A DNA stretch of 64,000 nucleotides from Streptomyces sp. NBC_00708 (GCA_036226585.1 CP108997.1:434001-498000); one strand, 5' to 3'. Shown: positions 10,584 to 18,893, counted from the first letter of the stretch. Notes: generated by a model from the sequence alone, not told the origin. Made by a program: numbers and translations.

Positions 10584-12056
10584 ATGGCGTCCGTGCACGA
10601 GAGGGTGTCGGCCGGGCCCCCCGCCGCGCCCCTGTCCTGGGCGATGCTGTCCCGGGCGCTGGCCGTGCCGCTCATCCTCGGTCTGGTGTGCTTCCTGCCC
10701 GCGCTGATCGCCGCCCAGCCCGGTACCGGGGTCCGGGACACCGCGTACTGGTTGCAGCTCGTCCTGACCTGTTACTCGGGGGCGCGGCTGGCGACGATGA
10801 TCCTGTCCACGCGGCGGCGGCTGCTGCAGGGCGTCTTCTGGATGTTCGTGTACATCGCGATGGGCGTGGCGCCGTTCGCCCAGGCGGTCATCGGGCAGAC
10901 GCCGACGCCGGTGGTGGGCCCGCGCGCGGACCTGGTGACGGCGGTCGCGCTGGTGCTGGTGGGGTGCGCGGCCTTCGACCTGGGGGCGCTGCTGGCGTCG
11001 CGGCGACCGCTGCGCCGTCGCCGCACGGCGCGCGGCGACGGCCGGGGCGCCACCGCCCACCCCGTGCGGCTGCGGCTGCTGGTGCTGGTGGCGCTCGCGG
11101 CGAGCGGGTACTACGTGCTGAAGCTGGGCGGGCCCGCGGTCTTCTTCTCCAGCCGGCAGGAGATCAGCGCCTCGGTGGCCGAGAGCGGGGTGGCGTCGGG
11201 CGAGTCCAATGTGGGCTCGGCCTTCCTGAAGGGCTTCGGCACGGTGCCGGCGCTGCTGGCGCTGCTCTTCTACACGCGCAGGCTGGTGACCTCGCGGCGG
11301 TCCAGGCGCTCGCCTTCCACCGTCCTGGTCTGGTGCGCCCTCGCGGTCGTCAACCTGATCGTCAACAACCCCGTGTCCAACGCCCGTTACTGGTTCCTGA
11401 CGGTGCTGGTCTCGCTGCTGTTCACGGCGTTCCCGCGCAGTGCGGCGATGTACCGGTCGGTGCTGGCGCTCGGGGTGATCGGGGCGCTGGTGCTGTTCCC
11501 GTACGCGGACCGGTTCCGCTACGACGACGAGGGGTACCGGCCGGTCCAGTCGTCGTCGGTGTTCGAGCCGCTGGCCACCAAGGACTACGACCAGACGGTG
11601 ATGTTCGCCAACACCATCTCCTGGGTCGATACCCGTGGCCACACCTACGGGCGGCAGCTGGCGGGCTCCGCCTTCTTCTTCGTGCCGCGGGCGGCGTGGA
11701 GCGGGAAGCCGGAGGACACCGGAGTGCGCGTCGGGCAGTGGATGGGGATGAACATGACCAACCTCTCCGCGCCGCTGTGGACGGAGCTCTGGGTGGACTT
11801 CGGGGCGGCCGGAGTGATCGGCGGTCTGGCGCTGACGGGGTACGGGGCAGCCCGCGCCGACCGGCGCTATGTGCGGGCGGTCTCGCGGGACGGGCCGGGG
11901 CCGGGCAGTGTGCCGGCGATCGCGGTGCCGCTGATCGCCGGGTACACCTTCATCCTGCTGCGCGGCCCGTTGTTGCAGGCCGCCGGAAAACTGGCGATCG
12001 CGGTCCTGTGCCTGGCGCTGGTGACCAGTTTCAGGTCCGGGCGGCGTCCGCGCTGA
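10584..12056 (+). CDS. Polysaccharide polymerase-like membrane protein (Wzy-type)
   Basis: Multi-pass membrane protein of 490 aa. Hydrophobic helices alternate with short loops, for example LAVPLILGLVCFLPALIAA, LLVLVALAASGYYVL, WCALAVVNLIVNN, FLTVLVSLLFTAF and SVLALGVIGALVLFPY. A long hydrophilic loop in the second half (about residues 310-390, with FFFVPRAAWSGKPEDTG) resembles the periplasmic loop of O-antigen polymerases. The assignment rests on topology and on the neighbours (flippase, chain-length regulator), since Wzy proteins share little sequence. ATG at 10584 is favoured by upstream AAGGA and GGGGAG; the frame opens at 10566. The 3' end overlaps the convergent flippase gene by 26 bp. 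Confidence 0.75.
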   Translation: MASVHERVSAGPPAAPLSWAMLSRALAVPLILGLVCFLPALIAAQPGTGVRDTAYWLQLVLTCYSGARLATMILSTRRRLLQGVFWMFVYIAMGVAPFAQAVIGQTPTPVVGPRADLVTAVALVLVGCAAFDLGALLASRRPLRRRRTARGDGRGATAHPVRLRLLVLVALAASGYYVLKLGGPAVFFSSRQEISASVAESGVASGESNVGSAFLKGFGTVPALLALLFYTRRLVTSRRSRRSPSTVLVWCALAVVNLIVNNPVSNARYWFLTVLVSLLFTAFPRSAAMYRSVLALGVIGALVLFPYADRFRYDDEGYRPVQSSSVFEPLATKDYDQTVMFANTISWVDTRGHTYGRQLAGSAFFFVPRAAWSGKPEDTGVRVGQWMGMNMTNLSAPLWTELWVDFGAAGVIGGLALTGYGAARADRRYVRAVSRDGPGPGSVPAIAVPLIAGYTFILLRGPLLQAAGKLAIAVLCLALVTSFRSGRRPR

Positions 12057-13269
12057 CCGGCCCACCGGTCCGCGCACCCTCCCGGGACAGCCGGACCACA
12101 CGGGTCCAGGTGGCGACCGCCTTGCAGACGGAGCCCAGGCACAGGCCCCAGGCGGCGCCCGTCACCCCGCCGAGCGCATAGCCGCCGCCGAGGAGGACGA
12201 CCGCGGCGAGCGAGAAGACCACCTGGATGGAGAGCGTGGTGCGCGGGTCGAGGAGCCGGAGCGCCAGCAGCCCGCAGGTGCCCGCCGCCATCGCCGCGTA
12301 CTGGCTGCCGGTGGCGGGGAGCAGCGCCGCCGCCGTGGGCCAGGTGGCGCCGAGCAGATGGCGGCCCACGGAACCGGGCAGCAGGGCGAGGACGGTGGCC
12401 CAGGAGGCGGCCGTCAGGGCCAGGACCGCGGCCAGCGCCGCGGTGGCACGCACCCGGAGCCGGTCGTCGGCGAGCCGTCCCAGGAGCGGGGGGCCGAATC
12501 CGGTGGCGGAGGTGAACAGCACGTTGAGCGGGCCGAAGAGGGTGGTGGCGCCGCGCAGGGCGCCGACGACGAGCGGGTTGCCGACGGCGCCGAGGCCGAG
12601 CACGGAGAGCTGCGAGGTGGCGTTCCCGACGCCGAACTCGACGACGAAGCGCCGGCCGAGGTGCCCCTTGGTGAGCATCGGCCTCAGCAGCACCGGGGCG
12701 CCCGTGGTCCTGCGGTGCAGGGCGGCGGCCGACAGCAGCAGCGCGGGCAGCGCGGAGAGCCCCCAGACGGCGACCAGCCGGGCGGCCGGTGCCCCGTGCG
12801 GCTGTACGGCCAGCGCGCCGATGACGCAGACCAGCCGGAGGGTGTCCGCGGCCAGGGCCAGGTGCTGGGCGTGCAGCGTGGCGAAGGCGTACCGGGCGAT
12901 GTCCTGTCCGAGCACCACCGGCAGTACCAGACCCAGTGCCATCAGGGCCCGCGCCGTGGAGCCCGGCAGCAGGGCGCAGACGGCGGCGAGCAGGCCGCCG
13001 AGCGCGGTGGCGGCGAGCAGGGTGAAGCACGCGGCGGACCGGCACGCACCGCGGGTGTCCTCGCCGGCGCCCCGGCGCAGGACGAGCGGCTGGCCGGTGT
13101 AGGCGCCGGAGACACCGAGCAGCACGGTGAAGACGAGGTAGACGGCGGAGAAGCGGGCGAAGCCGGAGACGGTGGAGAGCCGGGCGGCGGCGACCAGGAC
13201 GAGGATGTTGGTGAGGGCGGCCACCCCCTGGTCCGCGACCGAGCAGGCGATCGCGGTGCGGGCCCTCAC
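12031..13269 (-). CDS. Wzx-like polysaccharide flippase
   Basis: 412-residue membrane protein with about 12 predicted helices and little else (ILVLVAAARLSTVSG, LVFTVLLGVSGAYTGQPLV, LMALGLVLPVVLGQDIARY, TLSIQVVFSLAAVVLLGGG). The pattern fits the MATE/polysaccharide-transport superfamily, which flips the lipid-linked repeat unit across the membrane. The GTG start at 13269 overlaps the stop of the chain-length regulator gene (GTGA), so the two are translationally coupled. A longer open frame running through to 15303 is an artefact; its upstream part is arginine/proline-rich shadow sequence. The 3' end overlaps that of the Wzy-like gene. Confidence 0.78.
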   Translation of the reverse strand: MRARTAIACSVADQGVAALTNILVLVAAARLSTVSGFARFSAVYLVFTVLLGVSGAYTGQPLVLRRGAGEDTRGACRSAACFTLLAATALGGLLAAVCALLPGSTARALMALGLVLPVVLGQDIARYAFATLHAQHLALAADTLRLVCVIGALAVQPHGAPAARLVAVWGLSALPALLLSAAALHRRTTGAPVLLRPMLTKGHLGRRFVVEFGVGNATSQLSVLGLGAVGNPLVVGALRGATTLFGPLNVLFTSATGFGPPLLGRLADDRLRVRATAALAAVLALTAASWATVLALLPGSVGRHLLGATWPTAAALLPATGSQYAAMAAGTCGLLALRLLDPRTTLSIQVVFSLAAVVLLGGGYALGGVTGAAWGLCLGSVCKAVATWTRVVRLSREGARTGGPVSADAART

Positions 13270-14999
13270 CTGTGTCCGGCCGCGCTGTTGTGCCCGCCGC
13301 GTCCGGGGCCGCCGTCCAGGGTGCGCAGGCCGAGGGTCTCGGCGGGGTCGCCGGTGCGGGCGGCGTCGTCCGGGTCGCCGTACCCGCTCCGCTCGGCCGG
13401 GTTCCGCGCGGCCCGGCCCCGGTCCTTCGTGCGGTTCGCGGCGGCCTTCCGGTGGGCCCGCTGTTCCAGCCGGCCGTATCCGGGGTGCAGCAGGGTGCCG
13501 AGGACCGAGCCGCCCGCCGCGCCGATGATCTCGCGGATGCGTTCGAGGTCGCTGCGGTGCACCTCGCGCGGCCGGCAGACGATGACGACGCCTTCGACGC
13601 GGTCGACGAGGGCGACGGCGTCGGCGTACGAGAGGACGGGCGGGGCGAGCACGATGACGACCGCCCCGGGTCTGCCGCCCTCGGCGAGGATGCGGCTGAC
13701 GGGTGTGGAGGTCAGGGCGCGCGGCACGTTGTCGGTGCGGCGGCCGGCGACCAGCGTGAAGGCGCCCGAGCCGGGCACGTCCACGTTGCCCAGGCTGTCG
13801 GCGGGCCAGTTGCGGCCCTCGTTGCCGGTCGCCCAGCGGGGCCCGCGCTTGGGTGCGGCGGCGCCGAGGTCGCCGGCCAGGGACGGGGTGCGCAGATCGG
13901 CCTCGACGAGCAGGACGTCCCGGCCCATCTCGGCGAAGGCGGCGGCGAGGTTGGCGGCGGCGGCCCGTGCCATGTCGTTGTCGCCCCGGGGCGCGGTGAC
14001 CAGCAGGCGGCGGCGTTCGGCGAAGGACGGGTCGTAGGCGAGCCGGAAGGCGACCGCCCGGTATTCCTCGGCGAGCCGGCTGCCGGGGCGGCCGATCGCG
14101 AGCAGGGTGCGAGCTCCCGCGCGTTCCCTGGGCAGGGTGCCGAGCAGCGGGGCACCGAGGGAGCGTACGAGTTCCCGGGTGGAGCGGACGGCCGGGTCGA
14201 AGACGAGGCGGACCCAGGACATGAGCAGGCCGAGGGCGAGTCCGACGACACCGCCGAGTCCGAGCAGCAGCGGCAGCCCCGCCCCGGTGGGGTCGCGCGG
14301 GGCGACGGGCTTCTTGTTGAGGTAGCCGGGTGTGGTGTCCAGGGCGCGGAGTTCGGAGATCTTCTGGTTGAGCGCGGAGATGGCGACGATGAGGTTGGCC
14401 CGTGCGCTGGTGACGTCGTCGCCGCCGGTGCCGGTCTCCTGCTCGGCGAGGCGGTCGCGCTGTTCGGTGAGCGGTTTGAGCTGGGCGCGGTAGCCGTCGA
14501 CCATGTTGTCGATGCTGTCCTCGGTGCGCTCGCGGCGTATCTCCAGGTAGGCCTCGGCGAGCGCCTGGGCCCTGGCCCTGGCCTGCTCCGGGGTGCGGCC
14601 GGTGTAGGAGAACTTGAGGACGAGGGTGTTGGGCGGGTTGGTGACCTGGAGCCCGGAGAGCAGGGCGCCGACCTCCACGGTGTCGCCCTGCTTGGCGAGG
14701 GTGCCGGCCGCGATGGTGCCCACGGCGTCGCTGACGGCGGTCTGGCGCTCGGAGCCGATGTTGATGCCCTTGTCGGCGGAGGCGCCGGCGGCGAAGGGGT
14801 CGGAGGTGGCGGAGCGCACGGACACCTCGCCGGTGGCGGCGTAGGTGTCCTCGCCGCTCAGGGCGAGCCAGCCACTGCCCAGCAGGCCGACGAGCACCCC
14901 GGTGACGAGGAGGGTCCGGTAGCGCAGGAGCTGGCGGAACTGGTCCCTGAGCAGGGCGGGTTCGTCCTGCTCGTCCAGCGCGCGGATCGCTTCGCTCAT
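13266..14999 (-). CDS. Wzz/BY-kinase-like chain-length regulator with degenerate ATPase
   Basis: 577-residue membrane protein. A first membrane helix near residues 30-48, an extracytoplasmic coiled domain (TGRTPEQARARAQALAEAY, then a Glu/Arg-rich helix) and a second helix around 235-258 are the Wzz/Wzc layout that sets chain length. The C-terminal cytoplasmic part resembles a bacterial tyrosine kinase: FRLAYDPSF, LLVTAPRGDNDMARAA where Walker A should be, VLLVEADLRTPSLAGDLG for Walker A', VVIVLAPPVLSYADAVA for Walker B. The GK[S/T] of Walker A is missing, Walker A' has Glu for Asp, Walker B lacks its Asp, and there is no C-terminal Tyr cluster. It is probably a pseudokinase. ATG overlaps the stop of the preceding glycosyltransferase gene. 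Confidence 0.85.
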   Translation of the reverse strand: MSEAIRALDEQDEPALLRDQFRQLLRYRTLLVTGVLVGLLGSGWLALSGEDTYAATGEVSVRSATSDPFAAGASADKGINIGSERQTAVSDAVGTIAAGTLAKQGDTVEVGALLSGLQVTNPPNTLVLKFSYTGRTPEQARARAQALAEAYLEIRRERTEDSIDNMVDGYRAQLKPLTEQRDRLAEQETGTGGDDVTSARANLIVAISALNQKISELRALDTTPGYLNKKPVAPRDPTGAGLPLLLGLGGVVGLALGLLMSWVRLVFDPAVRSTRELVRSLGAPLLGTLPRERAGARTLLAIGRPGSRLAEEYRAVAFRLAYDPSFAERRRLLVTAPRGDNDMARAAAANLAAAFAEMGRDVLLVEADLRTPSLAGDLGAAAPKRGPRWATGNEGRNWPADSLGNVDVPGSGAFTLVAGRRTDNVPRALTSTPVSRILAEGGRPGAVVIVLAPPVLSYADAVALVDRVEGVVIVCRPREVHRSDLERIREIIGAAGGSVLGTLLHPGYGRLEQRAHRKAAANRTKDRGRAARNPAERSGYGDPDDAARTGDPAETLGLRTLDGGPGRGGHNSAAGHR

Positions 15000-16258
15000 C
15001 GGCGTGGTCCCTCCCGGCCGTCCTCCAGGGCCTCGGCGAGCAGGGCGTCGAACCGGGCGAGCGCGGTCTCCCGGCCCAGATGGCGTGCCACATAGCGCGG
15101 TCCGTGGGCGCCGAGCGCGTCGGCCTCGGCGGGTGACTCGACGAGCTTGCGGACGGCGCCGAGCACCGCGGCCGGGTCCTCCGGTGCGACGAGGAGTCCG
15201 GCCCCGGAGCGCCGCACCTCCTGGGCGGTGCCGCCCTCGTCGGCCACGGAGGCGACGACGGGACGCCCCGACACGAAGTACGAGGTGAGTTTGGACGGCA
15301 CACTCATGTCGAGCACCGAGGCGCGCTGGGTGACGGCGAGGACGTCGGCGGCGGCCAGGATGTCGGTGAACTCCTCGGCGCCGGCCGGCGGCAGGAAGTC
15401 GAGGTTGGGCAGCCCGGCGGCGCGGGCGCGCAGCGCGTCGCGCTGGTTGCCGTCGCCCATCAGGACGATGCGGATCTCGGGGGCGAGCCGCGCGGCGTCG
15501 ACCAGGACCTCCAGGCCCTGTTTGAGGCCCATGTTCCCGGAGTGCAGGACGACGGGCGTGCCCTCGCGCCAGCCGAGCCGGGCCCTGGTCGCGGCACGGT
15601 CGCCCGAAGGGGACGCCACATGGCTCCAGTTGGGGACGATCCGGATGCGGCCGGGGTCCACCCCGTACGCGGTGACACGGGGAACGAAGCTCTCGTGGAT
15701 GACACCGACGAGGGCGGCGGCTCCCAGCGCGAACCGCTCGGCCTTCGACGCGAGGGCCGCCGCCCTGTCCCCGCCCCGGATGCCGCTCTGGGCGGCGGCC
15801 GCTCCCATCAGGTCCTGGACGACCGGGATGTACGGCACCCGGTGGCGGCGGGCGATGCGGGCGCCGATGACCCCGCCGGCCAGGCTCGGCATCTGGGAGA
15901 TCACCGCGTCGGGCCGCGTCCTGGGCGGCGCGACGAGGCCGTGCGCCAGGATGCTCGCTTCGAAAGCGGCTCGGCGTAACGCGCTCTGCCGGGACGGTAC
16001 GTAGTGGCGCCTGCGGTGGACGGTGACGCCCTCGCGCCGCTCCTCGGTGCGCCACATCCCCCGGTAGGCCGCGTCGGTCCGCCAGGCCGGGTAGTGCGGC
16101 ATGCCCGTCAGCACATGGGTGTCCGCCCCGGACGCGGCCCAGTGCTCGGCGAGCTGGGCGGCGTACGGGCCGATGCCGGTCACCTCCGGCGCGTAGTTCG
16201 TGGAGACCACCAGCAGGCGTCGCTGCTCGAACGGTCTGCCGTGCTCTTCGTCTGCCAT
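14996..16258 (-). CDS. Family 4 (WbuB-like) glycosyltransferase
   Basis: GT-B enzyme of 420 aa. LLVVSTNYAPEVTGIGPYAAQLAEH at the N-terminus, VLTGMPHYPAW, PYIPVVQDLMGAAAAQSG and the C-terminal domain VVLHSGNMGLKQGLEVLV, IVLMGDGNQRDALR and PSKLTSYFVSGRPVVAS match the WbuB/colanic-acid type of GT4. The ATG at 16258 is chosen because the extra 33 residues upstream do not resemble the family; a GAAGGG site lies about 11 bases before it. First gene of a coupled minus-strand set, glycosyltransferase to chain-length regulator to flippase, joined by 4-nt overlaps. Codon 94 (15977-15979) is TTA. Repeat-unit assembly is the likely role. Confidence 0.88.
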   Translation of the reverse strand: MADEEHGRPFEQRRLLVVSTNYAPEVTGIGPYAAQLAEHWAASGADTHVLTGMPHYPAWRTDAAYRGMWRTEERREGVTVHRRRHYVPSRQSALRRAAFEASILAHGLVAPPRTRPDAVISQMPSLAGGVIGARIARRHRVPYIPVVQDLMGAAAAQSGIRGGDRAAALASKAERFALGAAALVGVIHESFVPRVTAYGVDPGRIRIVPNWSHVASPSGDRAATRARLGWREGTPVVLHSGNMGLKQGLEVLVDAARLAPEIRIVLMGDGNQRDALRARAAGLPNLDFLPPAGAEEFTDILAAADVLAVTQRASVLDMSVPSKLTSYFVSGRPVVASVADEGGTAQEVRRSGAGLLVAPEDPAAVLGAVRKLVESPAEADALGAHGPRYVARHLGRETALARFDALLAEALEDGREGPRR

Positions 16259-16412
16259 CTCGGACGCTCGCCCTTCCCCCGGAGCCGGCTGTGTTCCACC
16301 GAGGAACAGCCCCAAAAGCGAGCTTATCCGTTCACGAGATGAGCAAGTGGTCTTCACAGTAAGGTCGTTGGAACATCAAGACCGATACCGACATCCCACC
16401 GGACCGGGTGCC

Positions 16413-16444
16413 ATGTCCGGAAACCTTCCGATGGGACCGGACAT
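16413..16444. promoter_or_regulatory. Inverted repeat upstream of the cytidylyltransferase gene
   Basis: ATGTCCGG (16413-16420) and CCGGACAT (16437-16444) form a perfect 8-bp inverted repeat with a 16-nt spacer, 40 bases before the ATG at 16485. It lies in the 226-bp divergent gap between the two exopolysaccharide genes and could be an operator or leader hairpin. No known consensus recognised. Confidence 0.3.
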
Positions 16445-16484
16445 CACCGGCGGACATCGCGTTCACCGTGGGGGGAGAGCACGG

Positions 16485-16931
16485 ATGGTGCACAGGGTCG
16501 GCTACGCGCCGGGGGTCTACGACCTGTTCCATGTGGGACACCTCAACATCCTCAGGAATGCCCGCAGCCAGTGCGACTACCTGGTCGCGGGGGTCGTCTC
16601 CGACGAGATGGCCGCGCTGGCCAAGGGACACCGGCCGGTGATCCCGTTACCGGAACGGCTGGAGATCGTGCGCAGCGTGCGGCATGTGGATGCCGCGTTC
16701 GTCGAGACCGTCCCCGACAAGGTCGAGACCTGGCAGCAGGTCAGATTCGACGTCATCTTCAAGGGGGACGACTGGCGGGGCACGGAGAAGGGCCGCCGGC
16801 TGGAACGCGCCTTCGCCGAGGTGGGGGTCGAGGTCGTGTACTTCCCGTACACCATGCACACGTCCAGCACCCAGCTGCGGCAGGTGCTGGACGCGCTGGT
16901 CAGTGCGCCCGGAGCGCTTTCAGCTCCCTGA
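16485..16931 (+). CDS. Cytidylyltransferase (TagD/ethanolamine-phosphate type)
   Basis: Small nucleotidyltransferase of 148 aa that activates a phospho-alcohol with CTP. It has GYAPGVYDLFHVGHLNIL, in which HVGH is the HxGH nucleotide-binding motif, and KGDDWRG in place of the common KG-DW/R segment, ending with SSTQLR for the ISSTxI/R motif. This is the glycerol-3-phosphate or phosphoethanolamine cytidylyltransferase family. Strong GGGGGAG ribosome site before the ATG at 16485. Codon 55 is TTA. It converges on, and overlaps by 32 bp, a CDP-alcohol phosphotransferase, which would use its product; the alcohol (glycerol, ethanolamine, other polyol) is not determined by the sequence. Confidence 0.85.
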   Translation: MVHRVGYAPGVYDLFHVGHLNILRNARSQCDYLVAGVVSDEMAALAKGHRPVIPLPERLEIVRSVRHVDAAFVETVPDKVETWQQVRFDVIFKGDDWRGTEKGRRLERAFAEVGVEVVYFPYTMHTSSTQLRQVLDALVSAPGALSAP

Positions 16932-17631
16932 ACCACTTGGCGAGGAACAGCCCGAGGAACAGGGCGTGTACGGCGGCGAGCGCGGCGTATCCGTACCGGA
17001 ACGCCGTCTCGTCGCCGAGGAGCAGGAACACCAGGCAGAACACCCCGTAGTCGGCGGGCAGCAGCGCCACGGCCCGCAGCCGGGAGGGCGGCGCGGGGGC
17101 CTCGGGGGCCTTCTCCTCGCCCCGGGCCGCCGTCTTGCCGAGCTGTTCGCGCAGCAGCCCGGCGCAGAACGTCAGCACGGCGACGAACAGGAAGCCGAGC
17201 GGCAGGAGCAGCCAGCCGTCGCCCGGCAGGCCGAACCAGCGGTGGAACGAGATCAGTACGGTGGTGTGGACGAGGATCATCTTGGCGCAGTCGACGACAT
17301 GGTCCAGCCACTCGCCGTCGGGCCCGCCCCGGCCGGTCAGCCGGGCGAGCTGCCCGTCGGCCGAGTCCAGGGCGAAGCCCACGGCGAGCCCGAGGAAGAC
17401 GAGGACGGCGAGCCAGGGCCCGGGGCGGACGAGCGCCACACCCGCCAGCGCGGTGAAGGTGAACGCCGCGCTCATCAGGGTGACCTGATTGGGCGTCATG
17501 CCCAGCCGGTACGCGCCGACGGCGAAGATCCGTCCGGCCGGCCGGTTCACGTACCGCGAGTAGAGCGATACCCCCTTGGCCGATTTCTGCGCACCGCGCA
17601 GCTGACGCAGCACCGTCGATGTGTTCTCCAT
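16900..17631 (-). CDS. CDP-alcohol phosphatidyltransferase-family enzyme
   Basis: Integral membrane enzyme of 243 aa that transfers a phospho-alcohol group between a CDP-linked donor and an acceptor alcohol. The family signature DSADGQLAR-x8-GEWLDHVVD is complete, with all four Asp that bind the metal ions and pyrophosphate. About six hydrophobic helices surround it (FTFTALAGVALV, WLAVLVFLGLAVGFAL, LLPLGFLFVAVLTFCAGLL, YGVFCLVFLLLG). The ATG at 17631 is preferred over an upstream frame opening because a GGGGGG tract precedes it and the family begins here. Location beside polysaccharide genes and the cytidylyltransferase suggests decoration of the polymer or its lipid anchor, not housekeeping phospholipid synthesis; that is inference. 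Confidence 0.85.
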   Translation of the reverse strand: MENTSTVLRQLRGAQKSAKGVSLYSRYVNRPAGRIFAVGAYRLGMTPNQVTLMSAAFTFTALAGVALVRPGPWLAVLVFLGLAVGFALDSADGQLARLTGRGGPDGEWLDHVVDCAKMILVHTTVLISFHRWFGLPGDGWLLLPLGFLFVAVLTFCAGLLREQLGKTAARGEEKAPEAPAPPSRLRAVALLPADYGVFCLVFLLLGDETAFRYGYAALAAVHALFLGLFLAKWFRELKALRAH

Positions 17632-17796
17632 ACGCCCCCCAGCGTGTCGGCGTTCCCCAACGCTCCCCCGGCGGCGCACACCGTGCACCGCCGGAGCCGC
17701 ATCATGGCACGGGCCGCCCCGCCGCGCGGGTGGTTCACCCCACCTGGTGGGCGTACGGGGGCAGTTGACCGGAAGCAGCCACCTCCGCGAGGGCGG

Positions 17797-18501
17797 TCAG
17801 GCGGAGGCGGTGCGGCACTCCGGGTGGCCCCAGCCGTGGTCGTTCTTCGCGATCATCTCCTTGGCCGCGTACGGCTTCCCGCAGTGGCAGCGGCCGGCGA
17901 ACCTGGCCCGGATGGTGGCTCCGGTGCCGCCCGCGCCGCCCGTCCTGCGAGCCGCGCTCCCGGCCCCCTTCGCCGACGCGCCGGTTTGCCGGCCCTCGGT
18001 GGCGCGGGAGGGGGCGGGGACCGGGGTGGCCGAGCCGTGCGAGGTGCCGGCGGCGCTCTGGGTGACGGCCACCTCGCTGGCGGCCTGGTCGGCGAGGGCG
18101 TTGAGCGGATCGCCGTCCACCTGGTGGGCCGGTACGTACACGAAGGTCACGGCCCGCCCGGCGAGGAGTTCGTCGATGCGGGTCACCAGCTCGCGGTTGG
18201 CGACGGGCTTGCCGGCCGAGGTCTTCCAGCCGTTGCGCTTCCAGCCGGGCAGCCACTTGGTGACCGCGTTCATCGCGTACTGCGAGTCCATCCGGACCTC
18301 GAGCGCCACAGCGGGGCCGACGGACTCCAGGAGCTCCTGGAGGGCGGTCAGCTCGGCGACGTTGTTGGTGGCGGTGCCGAGCGGCCCCGCCTCCCACCGC
18401 TGGGGCCGGCCCCCGGCGTCGGCCACCACATAGGCCCAGGCGGCGGGCCCCGGATTACCCTTCGACGCCCCGTCACACGCGGCGATCATGCGCTCGTTCA
18501 T
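17797..18501 (-). CDS. rnhA: Ribonuclease HI with C-terminal Cys/His tail
   Basis: Cleaves the RNA strand of RNA:DNA hybrids. Residues about 1-150 form an RNase HI domain with all acidic residues visible: Asp in ACDGASKGNPG, Glu in NNVAELTALQ, Asp in RMDSQYAMNAV and Asp in NALADQAA, plus WLPGWKRNGWKTSAGKPVAN. A low-complexity Ala/Gly/Ser/Thr linker then leads to a short C-terminal module, CHCGKPYAAKEMI and GWGHPEC, which looks like a small metal-binding knuckle. Start is uncertain: MNERM at 18501, MIEGM at 18512 and an Met at 18489 are all in frame; 18501 has a GAGGG close upstream. Stand-alone gene, probably housekeeping. Confidence 0.9.
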   Translation of the reverse strand: MNERMIAACDGASKGNPGPAAWAYVVADAGGRPQRWEAGPLGTATNNVAELTALQELLESVGPAVALEVRMDSQYAMNAVTKWLPGWKRNGWKTSAGKPVANRELVTRIDELLAGRAVTFVYVPAHQVDGDPLNALADQAASEVAVTQSAAGTSHGSATPVPAPSRATEGRQTGASAKGAGSAARRTGGAGGTGATIRARFAGRCHCGKPYAAKEMIAKNDHGWGHPECRTASA

Positions 18502-18651
18502 ACCCTCGATCATGCCAGCGCCGGGGCCCGGTCCGTCCCGCCCGCCCCCACCTGCGGCCATCACGGTGTGTGATGCTTCGGCGTGCGTTGGTGACGGCGC
18601 GCTGCTTCCCTGAAGGGGCCCGCTCTCCCCTACCGTCCCCGAGGAGTGACG

Positions 18652-18834
18652 ATGAGCGTTGCACGAGAGGTGAACCGAGCCCAGCAGATGCGCGAGAAGG
18701 CCCAGCACATGACCGAGGCCGCGGAGCGCACCAAGGACCCGGAGCAGCGTCGCCGGCTCCAGGAGAAGGCCCGGAAGCTGCGGGAGCAGAGCGACCAGCA
18801 GGACGGCCGCGAGAACAACGGCCTCCCCGTGTGA
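18652..18834 (+). CDS. Small highly charged helical protein (60 aa)
   Basis: A 60-residue protein made almost entirely of charged and Gln-rich helix: VNRAQQMREKAQHMTEAAE, then KDPEQRRRLQEKARKLREQ. It should form one or two amphipathic helices or a coiled coil and has no membrane segment or Cys. GAGGAG five bases before the ATG at 18652 makes this start convincing over an in-frame GTG at 18646. Similar small proteins are common in Streptomyces as uncharacterised families; I do not know a function. A strong hairpin follows the stop. Confidence 0.7.
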   Translation: MSVAREVNRAQQMREKAQHMTEAAERTKDPEQRRRLQEKARKLREQSDQQDGRENNGLPV

Positions 18835-18851
18835 CGACACGGCACACAGAC

Positions 18852-18893
18852 CGGTGGACTGTCACTCTTCCATGAGTGGGTGGCAGTCCACCG
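18852..18893 (+). terminator. Strong intrinsic hairpin after the small protein gene
   Basis: CGGTGGACTG (18852-18861) pairs with CAGTCCACCG (18884-18893), and inside it CACTC (18863-18867) pairs with GAGTG (18874-18878). The two-part stem lies 17 bases after the stop at 18834. There is no U-tract, as is common for Streptomyces terminators. Confidence 0.65.

Noticed and set aside
12031..15303. Single 1090-aa minus-strand protein
   Set aside because: Only the part after the GTG at 13269 is a real protein (flippase). The upstream part lies out of frame inside the chain-length and glycosyltransferase genes.
13266..16055. Long 929-aa fusion of glycosyltransferase shadow and chain-length regulator
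   Set aside because: The true start at 14999 overlaps the upstream stop by 4 nt; residues before it are shadow of the glycosyltransferase gene.
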